From Erwinia endophytica (lineage in GTDB: Bacteria > Pseudomonadota > Gammaproteobacteria > Enterobacterales > Enterobacteriaceae), in assembly GCF_009295515.1 (NCBI RefSeq), contig NZ_RQVV01000023.1, positions 104,388 through 168,387 on the forward strand: a stretch of DNA of 64,000 bases. The letters are read 5' to 3'. A model generated the notes under the pieces. The model was not told the origin of the DNA, did not search any database, and saw only the letters and a list, made by a program, of their open reading frames with translations. A program made the translations under genes and the position numbers. How positions within the stretch are numbered: position 1 is the first letter of the stretch; each line of letters begins with the position of its first letter. Shown here piece by piece: positions 47,976 to 57,541 of the stretch.

Positions 47976-49481
47976 ATGAAACTACGTAGGAAGCGTGTTA
48001 AGCCGATAGGCTTAAAAGACGTAACGATCATTGATGATGCCCGGTTACGCAAAGCCATTACCGCCGCGTCGCTTGGCAACGCCATGGAATGGTTTGACTT
48101 TGGGGTTTACGGTTTTGTGGCCTATGCTCTGGGTCAGGTGTTCTTCCCCGGCGCCGATCCTGGCGTGCAAATGATTGCCGCACTGGCAACGTTCTCGGTA
48201 CCTTTTCTGATCCGTCCGCTTGGCGGCCTGTTTTTTGGCGCGCTGGGTGACAAATATGGTCGTCAGAAAATCCTGTCCATCACCATCGTGATTATGTCGA
48301 TAAGTACCTTCTGTATCGGCTTGATCCCATCTCATGCCTCTATCGGTATCTGGGCTCCGCTGCTGCTGCTGCTGTGTAAGATGGCGCAAGGTTTCTCCGT
48401 GGGCGGTGAATACACCGGCGCGTCCATTTTCGTGGCCGAGTACTCGCCAGACCGTAAACGTGGTTTTATGGGGAGTTGGCTGGACTTTGGTTCAATCTCG
48501 GGTTTCGTACTCGGTGCCGGCCTGGTGGTGCTGATTTCTACCGTTATCGGCGAGGCGAATTTCCTTAAATGGGGCTGGCGTGTTCCGTTCTTTGTCGCGT
48601 TGCCGCTGGGCATTATCGGGCTTTACCTGCGTAACGCGCTGGAAGAAACCCCGGCATTCCAGCAACATGTTGAAAAACTGGAACAGGGTGATCGTGAAGG
48701 CCTGGCTGAAGGGCCGAAAGTGTCGTTCAAAGAGATAGCCACGAAACACTGGAAAAGTCTGCTGGCGTGCATTGGTCTGGTTCTTGCCACCAATGTCACC
48801 TATTACATGCTGTTAACGTACATGCCAAGCTATCTGTCGCATAACCTGCATTATTCCGAAAACCATGGCGTGTTGATTATCATCGCGGTCATGATCGGCA
48901 TGCTGTTTGTACAACCCGTGATGGGCTTGATGAGCGATAAGTTTGGCCGTCGCCCCTTTGTCATCATCGGCAGTATTGCGCTGCTGATACTGTCGATCCC
49001 CTGTTTTATGCTGATTAACAGCAACGTCATGGGACTGATTTTCACCGGACTGCTGATCCTGGCGGTGGTGTTGAACTGCTTTACTGGCGTGATGGCGTCC
49101 TCGCTGCCAGCCATGTTCCCCACGCATATCCGTTACAGCGCACTGGCCAGCGCCTTTAATATCTCGATTCTGGTCGCCGGCCTGACACCTACGCTGGCTG
49201 CCTGGCTGGTTGAGTCAACCGCGAACCTCTACATGCCCGCTTACTATCTGATGATAGTGGCCGTGATCGGTCTGGCGACAGGTATCATGATGAAAGAGAC
49301 CGCCAACAAACCGCTACGCGGTGCAACACCCGCCGCTTCAGATATCGCCGAAGCGAAGGAAATACTGCAGGAGCACCATGATAATATCGAAAGCAAAATC
49401 GCCGAAATCAACGCGCAAATCGCCGAGTTGGAAACGAAACGTCAACATCTGATTAATCAGCATCCGCATATCAATGCATAG
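47976..49481 (+). CDS. proP: ProP, osmosensory proline/betaine-H+ symporter
   Basis: ProP is an MFS symporter of 501 residues (500 in E. coli) that takes up proline, glycine betaine and ectoine on hyperosmotic shock. The N-terminus KRVKPIGLKDVTIIDDARLR and twelve membrane segments are conserved. MGSWLDFGSISGF and LEETPAFQQHVEKLEQGDR are near-identical to E. coli. The C-terminal coiled coil (about residues 455-497: AKEILQEHHDNIESKIAEIN) tunes the osmotic set point. Its 5' region of 200 bases is A/T-rich. A terminator follows. In E. coli proP lies elsewhere on the map. Confidence 0.95.
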   Translation: MKLRRKRVKPIGLKDVTIIDDARLRKAITAASLGNAMEWFDFGVYGFVAYALGQVFFPGADPGVQMIAALATFSVPFLIRPLGGLFFGALGDKYGRQKILSITIVIMSISTFCIGLIPSHASIGIWAPLLLLLCKMAQGFSVGGEYTGASIFVAEYSPDRKRGFMGSWLDFGSISGFVLGAGLVVLISTVIGEANFLKWGWRVPFFVALPLGIIGLYLRNALEETPAFQQHVEKLEQGDREGLAEGPKVSFKEIATKHWKSLLACIGLVLATNVTYYMLLTYMPSYLSHNLHYSENHGVLIIIAVMIGMLFVQPVMGLMSDKFGRRPFVIIGSIALLILSIPCFMLINSNVMGLIFTGLLILAVVLNCFTGVMASSLPAMFPTHIRYSALASAFNISILVAGLTPTLAAWLVESTANLYMPAYYLMIVAVIGLATGIMMKETANKPLRGATPAASDIAEAKEILQEHHDNIESKIAEINAQIAELETKRQHLINQHPHINA

Positions 49482-49499
49482 CCCGGCGGATTAAGGCAC

Positions 49500-49523
49500 A
49501 ACCCGCGATGATCGCGGGGTTTT
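49500..49523 (+). terminator. proP rho-independent terminator
   Basis: CCCGCG and CGCGGG flank ATGAT in AACCCGCGATGATCGCGGGG, followed by TTTT. It lies 20 bases after the proP stop, between convergent genes. Confidence 0.82.
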
Positions 49524-49552
49524 ATCGCGCGCATCTTTGCCTCCGCCAGATG

Positions 49553-50650
49553 TCAGCGTTTGCCTGCTGTCGTCCAGTAGGTGCCGGTTTCCGGTACTGG
49601 TAGAAATTGCCGGTTCATCTCATCCAGCGTTTTGGCGGGGTCAAGGTCGCTGAACAACTGAGGATGAAAAGTTTTGGCGAAGACCTCCACATCCAGCAAA
49701 TGCCACGGACTCATATAGAAGTTATGCCAAACCGCCAGCGCCTTGCCATGGCGGATAGCGGGTAACGCTGAGAGGAGAGTTTCACGTTTAAGCACCCGCG
49801 CAAAACTCTGCTGTGCCGCGGCCGCGCTGACCTGCGGGCCAAGCTGCAGTTGCTGTGCCTGATCCGGCCCGGCCATACCCGTCGCCAGAAACACCTCAGG
49901 ATCGGCGGCAAGCACCGCTTCCGGGCTCAGTTGCCCGAACACACTGCCAAAGCGTCCAACAGCAATATTTTCCCCCCCGGCAAAGTTCAGTAAATCCGCC
50001 AGATTACCGTGCCCAACAGTGGTACAACATCCGTCATGACGACCAATATGCAATTGCAGCATCACACGGGGCCTGGCGGGATTCGCCTGGCGCAGACGAT
50101 CGCGGATTAAGTTCATATGCTGCTGGTAGAACGTGATAAATCGCTGTGCTTTTGCCTGATCATTCAGCGCTTCACCGATGATCTTCACGCTCGGTACTGT
50201 GTTCTTCAACTGGTCAACACGGGTATCAATGTAGATAACCGGGATCCCCGCCGCAGTCAGCTGCCGCTGGAAGCTATCATGATTGCCTTCCTGTTTGGCA
50301 TAAACCGGCAGGATAACCAAATCCGGTCGCAGCGCGATCACCTTCTCCACACTGATCTGCGCATAGTTACTGTTGCCAATAATCGGGATCTTTTTCATCT
50401 CAGGGAATGCCGCGCTGTAGCGATCCCAGGTCTGCCGATCGAGTCGTTGCAGATCACCAGGCCAGCCAACCACTCGTCTCACCGGATCACCGTCTTCCAC
50501 CAACGCGAGGGTATAAATCATCCTTCCCTCCCCCACGACGATCCGTTGTGGATTGTCAGGGATGTCCACTTTGCGCTGCAAAATATCAGTAATGGTTTTC
50601 GCCTGTACCAGACCGCTAACCAGTAGCAGTAAAATGAGTATTCTTTTCAT
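49553..50650 (-). CDS. Periplasmic iron-siderophore/cobalamin-type binding protein
   Basis: This 365-residue periplasmic binding protein of the FhuD/BtuF/TroA-like group (Peripl_BP_2) has a signal peptide ending GLVQA (residue 17). ITDILQRKVDIPDNPQRIVV starts the mature fold. SNYAQISVEKVIALRPDLVI is the typical motif of helical-backbone binding proteins, with PEAVLAADPEVFL later. It is larger than E. coli FhuD or FepB and lies 22 bases after a TonB-dependent siderophore receptor, so the two form a Fur-controlled operon. No permease or ATPase gene is adjacent. It presumably hands an iron chelate to a transporter encoded elsewhere. Confidence 0.88.
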   Translation of the reverse strand: MKRILILLLLVSGLVQAKTITDILQRKVDIPDNPQRIVVGEGRMIYTLALVEDGDPVRRVVGWPGDLQRLDRQTWDRYSAAFPEMKKIPIIGNSNYAQISVEKVIALRPDLVILPVYAKQEGNHDSFQRQLTAAGIPVIYIDTRVDQLKNTVPSVKIIGEALNDQAKAQRFITFYQQHMNLIRDRLRQANPARPRVMLQLHIGRHDGCCTTVGHGNLADLLNFAGGENIAVGRFGSVFGQLSPEAVLAADPEVFLATGMAGPDQAQQLQLGPQVSAAAAQQSFARVLKRETLLSALPAIRHGKALAVWHNFYMSPWHLLDVEVFAKTFHPQLFSDLDPAKTLDEMNRQFLPVPETGTYWTTAGKR

Positions 50651-50672
50651 TGAAGGTTCCCACTGGTGACCA

Positions 50673-52799
50673 TCAAAAATCCACTGCGGCCTGCAAGTAG
50701 ACTACCCGTGGATCACCCTCGATGACCCGGAGATTACCGGCGCTGGATGAGTAATATTTTTTGTTGAACAGATTGTTGATGTTCAGTTTCAACTGAGTAT
50801 GTTTCCCCACCAGCGAACTGTCCCAGGCGATAAACGCATCGGCCACGGTGTAATCCGGCATGATAAAGCTGTTTTCCGGATCGCCCGCCCGACTACCAAC
50901 ATAACGTCCACCGCCCCCGGCCCGCAGTTCACCCGGCAACCAGGAGAAGCGCAGGGTGTGGCTTAGATAGAGACTGGCCATATTGGTTGGCGCGTTAACC
51001 AGACGGTTACCGACGTTGTCTGGATTAATATCATCCTTAACGATTTCGGTTTTGTCATAACTGTAATTGGCAATCAGGTTCCAGTCTTTGGCCAGCTCGC
51101 CGTTAACTTCCACTTCCGCCCCGCTGGAGCGCGCTTTCGGGATGCTACGCGTCACGCCGTTGATATAAACAGACATGTCTTTTTCATCAATACGGTACAG
51201 CGCCAGCGTGGTGGACAGCGCTGGCGCCACCTGCCATTTCGCCCCCACTTCATAGGTTGTGCCTTTTTCAGTGGAAGCGACATTACCCTCGTCGTCAGTA
51301 TCGGTTGATGGTGTAAACGAGCGGCTATAGCTACCGTACAGTGAGAGATCCGGCAGCACTTTATACACCAATCCCAACTGTGGCAGGAAAGCATTACCGC
51401 GATCGTTCAGCGTGCTGGTTGGATTGACAAAACCGTGGCTGCTGGTCTGAGTGTAGCGCTGGTAACGGCCACCCAGCACCGCGATCCATTTTTCGTTCAG
51501 GTGGATACTGTCTTTGGCGAACAGCGAACGACTGTAGAGATTGGTACGCAGATTACTGTACTCATCACTGTAAGTGCTGCTGCTGAGTACCGGTTCTTCG
51601 CCATACACCGGATCGTACATATTGAAGGTTTTCGACACTTTGCCGCGATAAGAATACGCTTTGTAGGTTTCGTCCTGCTCATAGTCGACGCCCAGCATCA
51701 CATCATGCTGCATCCCCCACATTTCCGGGCTGCCGCTGATATCCCATGACAGGTAAGTCGTTTGATGGTTAAAACCACGGTTGGCGTCAGCACGGCGAGA
51801 GACGACGCCTGTCGTCGGGTTGATCGCCGTGGTACGGACTTCATTACTGTCGTAACGACGTTGCATCCAGGCGTAATTGAAATGGCTATCCCAGGTATCG
51901 TCCAGCGAGTAGGCGTAATTGAAGTTCAGACGTTTATTTTTACCCCAGGCATGGTTGGCATTGTCATCCAGACGCTCGTTGTAAGGGATATCAACCGGCT
52001 TTTTATTGATAAACGCGGTACCACGATCATAAGGCACATCGTATTTGTATTCGACATAGCTAAGATTGAAAGAAGCTTGTTCACCAAACCAACTGAGCGA
52101 CGGGGCTATCAACGTATGTTCATTCACGCCAAAATTACGCCAGTAGTCCTCACGCTGACGCTCGGCTATCAGACGGAAGGCAAAACCATTGCCCAATGGC
52201 CCCGTGACATCAACGGTCCCGGTACCGCCACCATAGCTACTGGATTCGCCGCTGATGTGGGTATTCCACTGATATTGCGGCTTTTTACTGACCAGGTTAA
52301 TCACGCCGCCCGGGTTCAGGATCCCATATAACAACGAAGCCGAGCCCTTCAGCACTTCCACGTGATCGATAGTGGCATCCATCGACAATCCCTGGTTACT
52401 GCGTACGCCATCAAGAAAGATAGAACCGTCAGAGTTGGCGCCAAAACCACGCTTCACAAAACCATCCTCTGTGCCCCCCAGGGTGTTGCCCTGCGTCACG
52501 TCGCTGACAAATTTTACCGCATCATTGACGGTCTTAACCTGATAGTCCTGCATCACCTGCGGGGTGACAACACTGATCGACTGAGGCGTTTCATTACGTG
52601 GCGTGGCTGTTTTCGTCGCCGTGGTGGCGGTGTCCTGGTAGTAACTGCCGCTCGTGCCAGGTTGATCGGCAGTGACGGTGAGGGTTTGATCTGTTGCCGT
52701 TTCTGCTGCCAGCGCGCTACCGCTGCTGAGCAAAGAGGCAAAAATAATACACGGTGTTTTTCCGGGATGACAACGGAAAGGAACGAATGGCGATTTCAT
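50673..52799 (-). CDS. TonB-dependent ferric-siderophore receptor
   Basis: This 708-residue outer membrane receptor has a signal peptide ending GSALA (about residue 31), a TonB-box-like DQTLTVTAD (about 38-46), a plug domain (TPQSISVVTPQVMQDYQVKT, IDHVEVLKGSASLLYG, NPGGVINLVSKKP), and a 22-strand barrel ending LNINNLFNKKYYSSS and YLQAAVDF with the terminal Phe. The wording of the plug fits the FhuA/FpvA/FoxA-type siderophore group. The ligand (hydroxamate or other) cannot be fixed. There is no N-terminal signalling extension. A Fur box lies 40-65 bases upstream, and the binding-protein gene follows. Confidence 0.93.
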   Translation of the reverse strand: MKSPFVPFRCHPGKTPCIIFASLLSSGSALAAETATDQTLTVTADQPGTSGSYYQDTATTATKTATPRNETPQSISVVTPQVMQDYQVKTVNDAVKFVSDVTQGNTLGGTEDGFVKRGFGANSDGSIFLDGVRSNQGLSMDATIDHVEVLKGSASLLYGILNPGGVINLVSKKPQYQWNTHISGESSSYGGGTGTVDVTGPLGNGFAFRLIAERQREDYWRNFGVNEHTLIAPSLSWFGEQASFNLSYVEYKYDVPYDRGTAFINKKPVDIPYNERLDDNANHAWGKNKRLNFNYAYSLDDTWDSHFNYAWMQRRYDSNEVRTTAINPTTGVVSRRADANRGFNHQTTYLSWDISGSPEMWGMQHDVMLGVDYEQDETYKAYSYRGKVSKTFNMYDPVYGEEPVLSSSTYSDEYSNLRTNLYSRSLFAKDSIHLNEKWIAVLGGRYQRYTQTSSHGFVNPTSTLNDRGNAFLPQLGLVYKVLPDLSLYGSYSRSFTPSTDTDDEGNVASTEKGTTYEVGAKWQVAPALSTTLALYRIDEKDMSVYINGVTRSIPKARSSGAEVEVNGELAKDWNLIANYSYDKTEIVKDDINPDNVGNRLVNAPTNMASLYLSHTLRFSWLPGELRAGGGGRYVGSRAGDPENSFIMPDYTVADAFIAWDSSLVGKHTQLKLNINNLFNKKYYSSSAGNLRVIEGDPRVVYLQAAVDF

Positions 52800-52840
52800 A
52801 ATGTAATATGCAGATGAATGTTATTTTTTGTTTTACGAAT

Positions 52841-52866
52841 GATAATTAGTTTCATTGTCATTATCA
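52841..52866 (-). promoter_or_regulatory. Fur box upstream of the siderophore receptor
   Basis: GATAATTAGTTTCATTGTC (52841-52859) agrees with the 19-bp Fur consensus at most positions and overlaps a second TCATTATCA. It lies about 42 bases before the receptor ATG. Iron-loaded Fur would repress the receptor/binding-protein operon. Confidence 0.78.
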
Positions 52867-52926
52867 ATCTTATCACCAGCACCATTTCGCTACGCCGACA
52901 TTTCCCCCCCCCCTTTGGCTAAAAGC

Positions 52927-52950
52927 AAAAAAACGGGCTGACAGCCCCGC
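52927..52950 (-). terminator. Likely terminator of the autotransporter gene
   Basis: On the minus strand GGGCT-GTC-AGCCC is followed by GTTTTTTT. The stem is only five G/C-rich pairs with a 3-base loop, but the T-run is good. It lies 65 bases after the autotransporter stop. Confidence 0.6.
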
Positions 52951-53015
52951 ACCTGGATGGGCGAGGCGATATCAGCCAGCTTGCGTGATCAACTCGGATA
53001 CGGGGAGTCTAGCCG

Positions 53016-56000
53016 TCAGAACTGATATTTGACGCCCAAATTACCGGTATACCCTTCATATCCTGGCCCAAAACTATGCGAATAAGAGGCTTCCGCATAG
53101 AGATTCAGCTGACGGGTAACTTTGCCGCTGACCCCCACGCTCGTCCGCCACATCCCTTTACGAACATCCGGACTGAGTGTGTCACCATTCATATCAACAC
53201 CCGGCGTCGCCCCCAGTTGCTGGATAACATCCGCGTTTACATAAGGCTGGACAACGGGATCATCATAGAACAAGCGGAAGCCACCGCGTACCTGACCGAC
53301 ATACAGATTTTGACCTTCCATTTTCACACCACTGGCATAGGTCTGGCTGATATTCATGTACTGCCCCATGAACTGGACCTGAGGCTCCAGACTGAGTTTT
53401 TTAACCAGCTTGAACGGTTTGCCTGCTTCCACCGACAACAATGCGGCATAGCTGTTCATTTTGGCATCGGTCAGACTCTTGAAATGATTACTGTAGCGAG
53501 TCACCTGACCTACCGTGTCCAGATAGCTACCATCATCATTCCAGGTGGTGACATAGCCGCCGACACTGTAAGCCGTGGTGTCCATTTTACCAACATTCAC
53601 TGACAGCCCTTGACGAGCGCTACGCGCATTGTCTTTGTTACTGCTGTGTTGACGACCAAACGTCATGGTCGGCCCAGCGCTAATGTGCCAGTTATCAGCC
53701 AGATCTTTTTGCAGCAGATCACCCCCTAACTGAATAAAGGCCGTATTGACGTCAAAAGCAAAACGGCCAGCGGAGTAATTGTCGTGACGACCATAAATCC
53801 TGCCCCATGCGCCATCATTCCCCTTCGTGGCGCCGAGACGTTGATGATAGGTCCCCGCCGACGTGAACCCATAAGCGGCATTGAGATAGGGGGCTATCAA
53901 ATAACCTGCCACTTCAGGACGCCAGGTTTTCGTATCGTCATCATCCCGTCCATTATCATCCGAAGTGTAGGATGACTGTAAATACCAGCTGTTGCCATCG
54001 ACCTGATTCAGGAAGTATTCATAGTTGCCCGCGACCACGCTGTTGTTCTGCGTAAAAGTAGCTGATTGCGCATCACCAGATACCTGAATCAGCAATATCC
54101 CAGTATCGGTTGCAGCACCCAGTCCCCCTTTATTGTTGATGGTCACGCCAAAGCTCCCCGAAGCGTTCCCCGTCACCAGCAGTTGGTCCGTGGGCGAACT
54201 GTCATCGCCCAACTGCGTATTCATGACAAAGGTCCCTGATCCCGTCAGATCGCCATCGACCGTTAAGGTACTGAAGCCCGAACTACTGCTGAAGGTGACC
54301 AGTCCATCCTGCTGTAAATCGTCAACACTGGAGTTTCCGGTTATCAGCCAGCGGCTGGTGCTATCAAGCAGCAATTGGCTAACGTTTTGCGTGGCGCCAG
54401 TCAACGTCGAGTTATCCGTCAGTGAAAGTGTGATGGCATTAGCATAGCTGTCAGTCACCACATCACCGAGCAGGGACACATTGCCATCAGCGATGATATC
54501 GACATCTGAATACGTCGTGTTTCCATCTGTATCAGTGGAGGATGTCGCGCTTAATGCCACACCATTCCCGCCATATACCGTGGTGCCATTCTTGAGGTTC
54601 AAATCCAGAGACGTCCCCTGGGCTATCACCCCGGTTCCCTGCTCGCTGGTTAAGCTCACATTATCCAGCGTGACCGTATTACTCGCGTCATCCTCTTTCC
54701 CTAACGCAATCAGCCCTGCCGCCGCACCACGGGTCGTTAACTGGCTGTTACTGATATTCAGGGTGGAAGAAAGACTGGTGGCCAGGGCATAAGACTCCTC
54801 ACCCGAGGTGTCAATAGTGATACCGTCAGCATTAATCGTTGAAGAGGACAACGCGTATAACCCGCCGCTCAAGTCACCGGACGTCGAGATCGTGGAATCC
54901 GTGAGGCTTACCGTGCTACCGGCTGTCGCTAACACGGCATAAGCGCTGTCGCCAGAGGTGCTGAGCGTTGAGTCAGTGGCGTCAATCACGGCATCGCTAC
55001 CGCTGGCGGCGATACCATAAGCATTATCACCAGTGGTAGTGACCGCAGTATTCTGTAAAGTAGCCGAACCCGAGCCACTGACCAGAACACCATAGGCTGT
55101 ACTTCCTGACGTGCTAATCACCGAATCGGTCAACTCAGCCCCCCCGCCCCCGGTCACTGCCAGACCTAAAGCCGTTTGACCCGCGGTGGTAATGGTTGAA
55201 TCCGTTAATGTCAGTTGACCGCCGCTGTAAACGGCCATCACGCCATAAGCGTTGCTCCCTGACGTGGTGATGGTCACCCCACTCCCGTCAACCGTGCTCC
55301 CAGCATAGAGGCCGTAACTTTTCTCCCCTGATGTGGTCAGCGTACTATCGGTCAGTACTGCCGTGCCATTCTGGACGGTTATCGCATGTGAGCTACTCCC
55401 CTCCGTCTGGAAAGTGGCATCTGTCGCCTCCAGGGTAGACCCTGAACCTATCAGCCAGACACCGTATGCTGCTGCACCTTGCGTCAAATAGCTGCCGCCA
55501 TTGATGGTCACATTGGCATTAGCCTGATTAATATCAATCGCATGGCTGCCATCGCCACTGGTCGTCACATCAACATTCGTCAGGGTGGTATCACTGTTAC
55601 TCCAGGTTCGTATCCCGATAGCCGCCGACGTTATCGTGCTGTCGGTCAGTTCCAGGCTACTGTTGGTCCCCACCCGGACAGCCGCCGTCCCGCCATTCCC
55701 GGAATAAACATTTGAAATAACATTGACATTATTCCCCACCAGTGAACTATCAGTGAGTGTAATGGCGCTGAAGCCGCTACTATTCAGCAAGTTTATGTCG
55801 ACGTCATCCAGTGTGGCGCTGGCACCATTACTCAGCGTTATCCCCCCAATCGCCGCACTACTCGAAATAATGACATCCGTAGCACTCAGCGTGCCGCCGG
55901 TCATCTTTATCCCGTAGGCATTTTGCCCACCAGGCAGTATCGTGACATCATCGAGCGTCAGGTCGGCATTGCTAGCAATGATCCCGTAAGCCTGGCTGCC

Positions 56001-56363
56001 TGTCGTGGTGATTGTTCCCCCTGTCATGGTCAAGGTTGAATCAATGACAGAGATACCAGAAGCACTGCTCCCCGTGGTATACAGGGTGGCATTATTTAAT
56101 TCCAGGCTGGCATGATCGGTGAGATAAGCCGCGTATGTTCCATTGGCTGTAGTGCTGAACAGTAAACCACTGTCAGTTACCAGCTGGCTGTTAGCTCCCG
56201 AGGCATAAAGTGGATAGTCTTGCGAAGTGGCGGTGCTGTAACCAGAGGTTACTTGTAGCGTATTACCAGAAGTCTCACTCCATTGCGAAATTGCCGAAGC
56301 GCACAAGGGGAACAGAGCCAGTGTCAACACATTAAGTGCAAAGGGCCGCGTATACACAGTCAT
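53016..56363 (-). CDS. Type Va autotransporter with repetitive passenger
   Basis: This is a 1115-residue classical autotransporter. The signal peptide ends PLCASA (residue 24). The passenger (about 25-640) has at least nine consecutive repeats of 24-27 residues with the pattern DSTITTSG-x(2-3)-AYG-x(4)-G, Ser/Thr/Gly-rich and lacking Cys, suited to a right-handed beta-helix. An autochaperone-like region follows (about 640-800). The translocator barrel starts near TWRPEVAGYLIAPYLNAAYG (residue 813) and ends in YTGNLGVKYQF with the terminal Phe. No protease triad or RGD motif is visible, so adhesion or aggregation is more likely than enzymatic action. It stands alone between a terminator and an A/T-rich kilobase. 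Confidence 0.93.
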   Translation of the reverse strand: MTVYTRPFALNVLTLALFPLCASAISQWSETSGNTLQVTSGYSTATSQDYPLYASGANSQLVTDSGLLFSTTANGTYAAYLTDHASLELNNATLYTTGSSASGISVIDSTLTMTGGTITTTGSQAYGIIASNADLTLDDVTILPGGQNAYGIKMTGGTLSATDVIISSSAAIGGITLSNGASATLDDVDINLLNSSGFSAITLTDSSLVGNNVNVISNVYSGNGGTAAVRVGTNSSLELTDSTITSAAIGIRTWSNSDTTLTNVDVTTSGDGSHAIDINQANANVTINGGSYLTQGAAAYGVWLIGSGSTLEATDATFQTEGSSSHAITVQNGTAVLTDSTLTTSGEKSYGLYAGSTVDGSGVTITTSGSNAYGVMAVYSGGQLTLTDSTITTAGQTALGLAVTGGGGAELTDSVISTSGSTAYGVLVSGSGSATLQNTAVTTTGDNAYGIAASGSDAVIDATDSTLSTSGDSAYAVLATAGSTVSLTDSTISTSGDLSGGLYALSSSTINADGITIDTSGEESYALATSLSSTLNISNSQLTTRGAAAGLIALGKEDDASNTVTLDNVSLTSEQGTGVIAQGTSLDLNLKNGTTVYGGNGVALSATSSTDTDGNTTYSDVDIIADGNVSLLGDVVTDSYANAITLSLTDNSTLTGATQNVSQLLLDSTSRWLITGNSSVDDLQQDGLVTFSSSSGFSTLTVDGDLTGSGTFVMNTQLGDDSSPTDQLLVTGNASGSFGVTINNKGGLGAATDTGILLIQVSGDAQSATFTQNNSVVAGNYEYFLNQVDGNSWYLQSSYTSDDNGRDDDDTKTWRPEVAGYLIAPYLNAAYGFTSAGTYHQRLGATKGNDGAWGRIYGRHDNYSAGRFAFDVNTAFIQLGGDLLQKDLADNWHISAGPTMTFGRQHSSNKDNARSARQGLSVNVGKMDTTAYSVGGYVTTWNDDGSYLDTVGQVTRYSNHFKSLTDAKMNSYAALLSVEAGKPFKLVKKLSLEPQVQFMGQYMNISQTYASGVKMEGQNLYVGQVRGGFRLFYDDPVVQPYVNADVIQQLGATPGVDMNGDTLSPDVRKGMWRTSVGVSGKVTRQLNLYAEASYSHSFGPGYEGYTGNLGVKYQF

Positions 56364-57343
56364 GATGCATCCTTACGTTAGAAAATCCATCAATAAAAAA
56401 GATCCAATATACCCAGCATACTTCAGGCCGCAGATACGTTAGCTACACGAATCTCCCCAGTCATTTCGTTGTGTATAATGCTGAGGATTTTGATCGTTAG
56501 CCTTCTTCCTGCCCCCCGAATTATCTCGGGTATAGAACCTTTTGTTTTTATTGTTTTCCCTGGCGGTAATATTAAAGGATACTTCAGTATGTGGAAAGGT
56601 ATTTTTCAGATTGACAAATTAAAAAAATATCTATTACTGAAGGCTGTTAGAGATTCCAATAACATAAATACCCCCATCATACTGCCCGCTAAATACCACT
56701 ACATTGGTCTGTTTTAGGTGATTTCCACTCAATTACTGGCAACACCTGAATGATGACTTAAACAATTGAAAAAAAAAACAAAAAAACCAGATAAAGAAAA
56801 CTATCAGACAAGATATAGCGCCATCAGGAACCATTATTTAGCCACCGCCAGACTGGCTGCGCGCCACACAGTCACAGATCTGAACAAGCACCTGAGGATT
56901 TAGTCGTTGACGGGTTTCATGTAACTCGAATTATTTAGTCTATTGATTACTAATGGCAATGATATGATCATTAACAATGTCATTGTTAGGTTAACGAAAT
57001 TATAATAACCATCACGTCATCCCAAACGGGACAAATAACACCACGTCAAGAAAAATATAGTTTTTTTACTATGTCGGCACAATACTTTAAATAATTCATG
57101 CTGCCGGAATAAGATATTCCGCTGAGATTACACAGATAAGTCATTTAACTGACTAACTGAACACCACCAATGCACCCGTACAGCATGGACATTTTACTCT
57201 CTAAAATCAGCCAGCCACTTCAGCTTATTTATGTACAAGACCTGGTAGGCGGAACATCCCCTGTCAGGAGGGCATAGTGGTCAGGCATTGCTCATCAGGC
57301 AACAGCGCGTAGCCGAAATGGCTGGGATAATAGCCCAATGTAA
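56364..57343. other. AT-rich kilobase without convincing genes
   Basis: This is a long, markedly A/T-rich stretch with many stops in all frames and homopolymer runs (for example the A-run near 56770). The 82-residue frame at 56469-56717 has no family resemblance and no good ribosome-binding site. The part next to 56364 must carry the autotransporter promoter. Composition differs from the backbone and suggests laterally acquired DNA. I see nothing else to annotate. Confidence 0.5.
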
Positions 57344-57541
57344 CGCTTTTTATGCAGTCTGACAGAATGGGCACCCAAAAGTGGCCAGATTGATTTTAGT
57401 GCAGCAAACAAAGCCGTAACGAATTATATCGTTGGTTATTACCGCCCGTTCAGACCCCATCAATATAACGGTGGATTAACACCCAAAGAATCAGAACGAT
57501 TGTATTGGGTAAACGTTAAAGCCGTGACCAAATCTTTTTAG
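57344..57541 (+). pseudogene. 3' fragment of an IS3-family transposase
   Basis: Sixty-five codons read FLCSLTEWAPKSG, then SAANKAVTNYIVGYYRPFRP, HQYNGGLTPKESERLYW, then a stop. They match the C-terminal end of IS3-family OrfB integrases (the FRPHQYNGGLTP motif lies just after the catalytic Glu region). The upstream frame is closed by a stop, so only the tail survives. It is joined directly to an IS6-type end. Confidence 0.82.

Noticed and set aside
51762..52331. 189-codon plus-strand frame over the TonB receptor
   Set aside because: The receptor on the minus strand is complete with signal peptide, plug and barrel; the opposite frame has no support.
54100..56000. Repeated units suggesting a CRISPR array or DNA repeat locus
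   Set aside because: The repeats are coding, vary in length and sequence, and encode the autotransporter passenger; there are no constant direct repeats with unique spacers.
56469..56717. 82-codon ORF in the AT-rich stretch
   Set aside because: No ribosome-binding site, no family resemblance, and a length expected by chance in this region.
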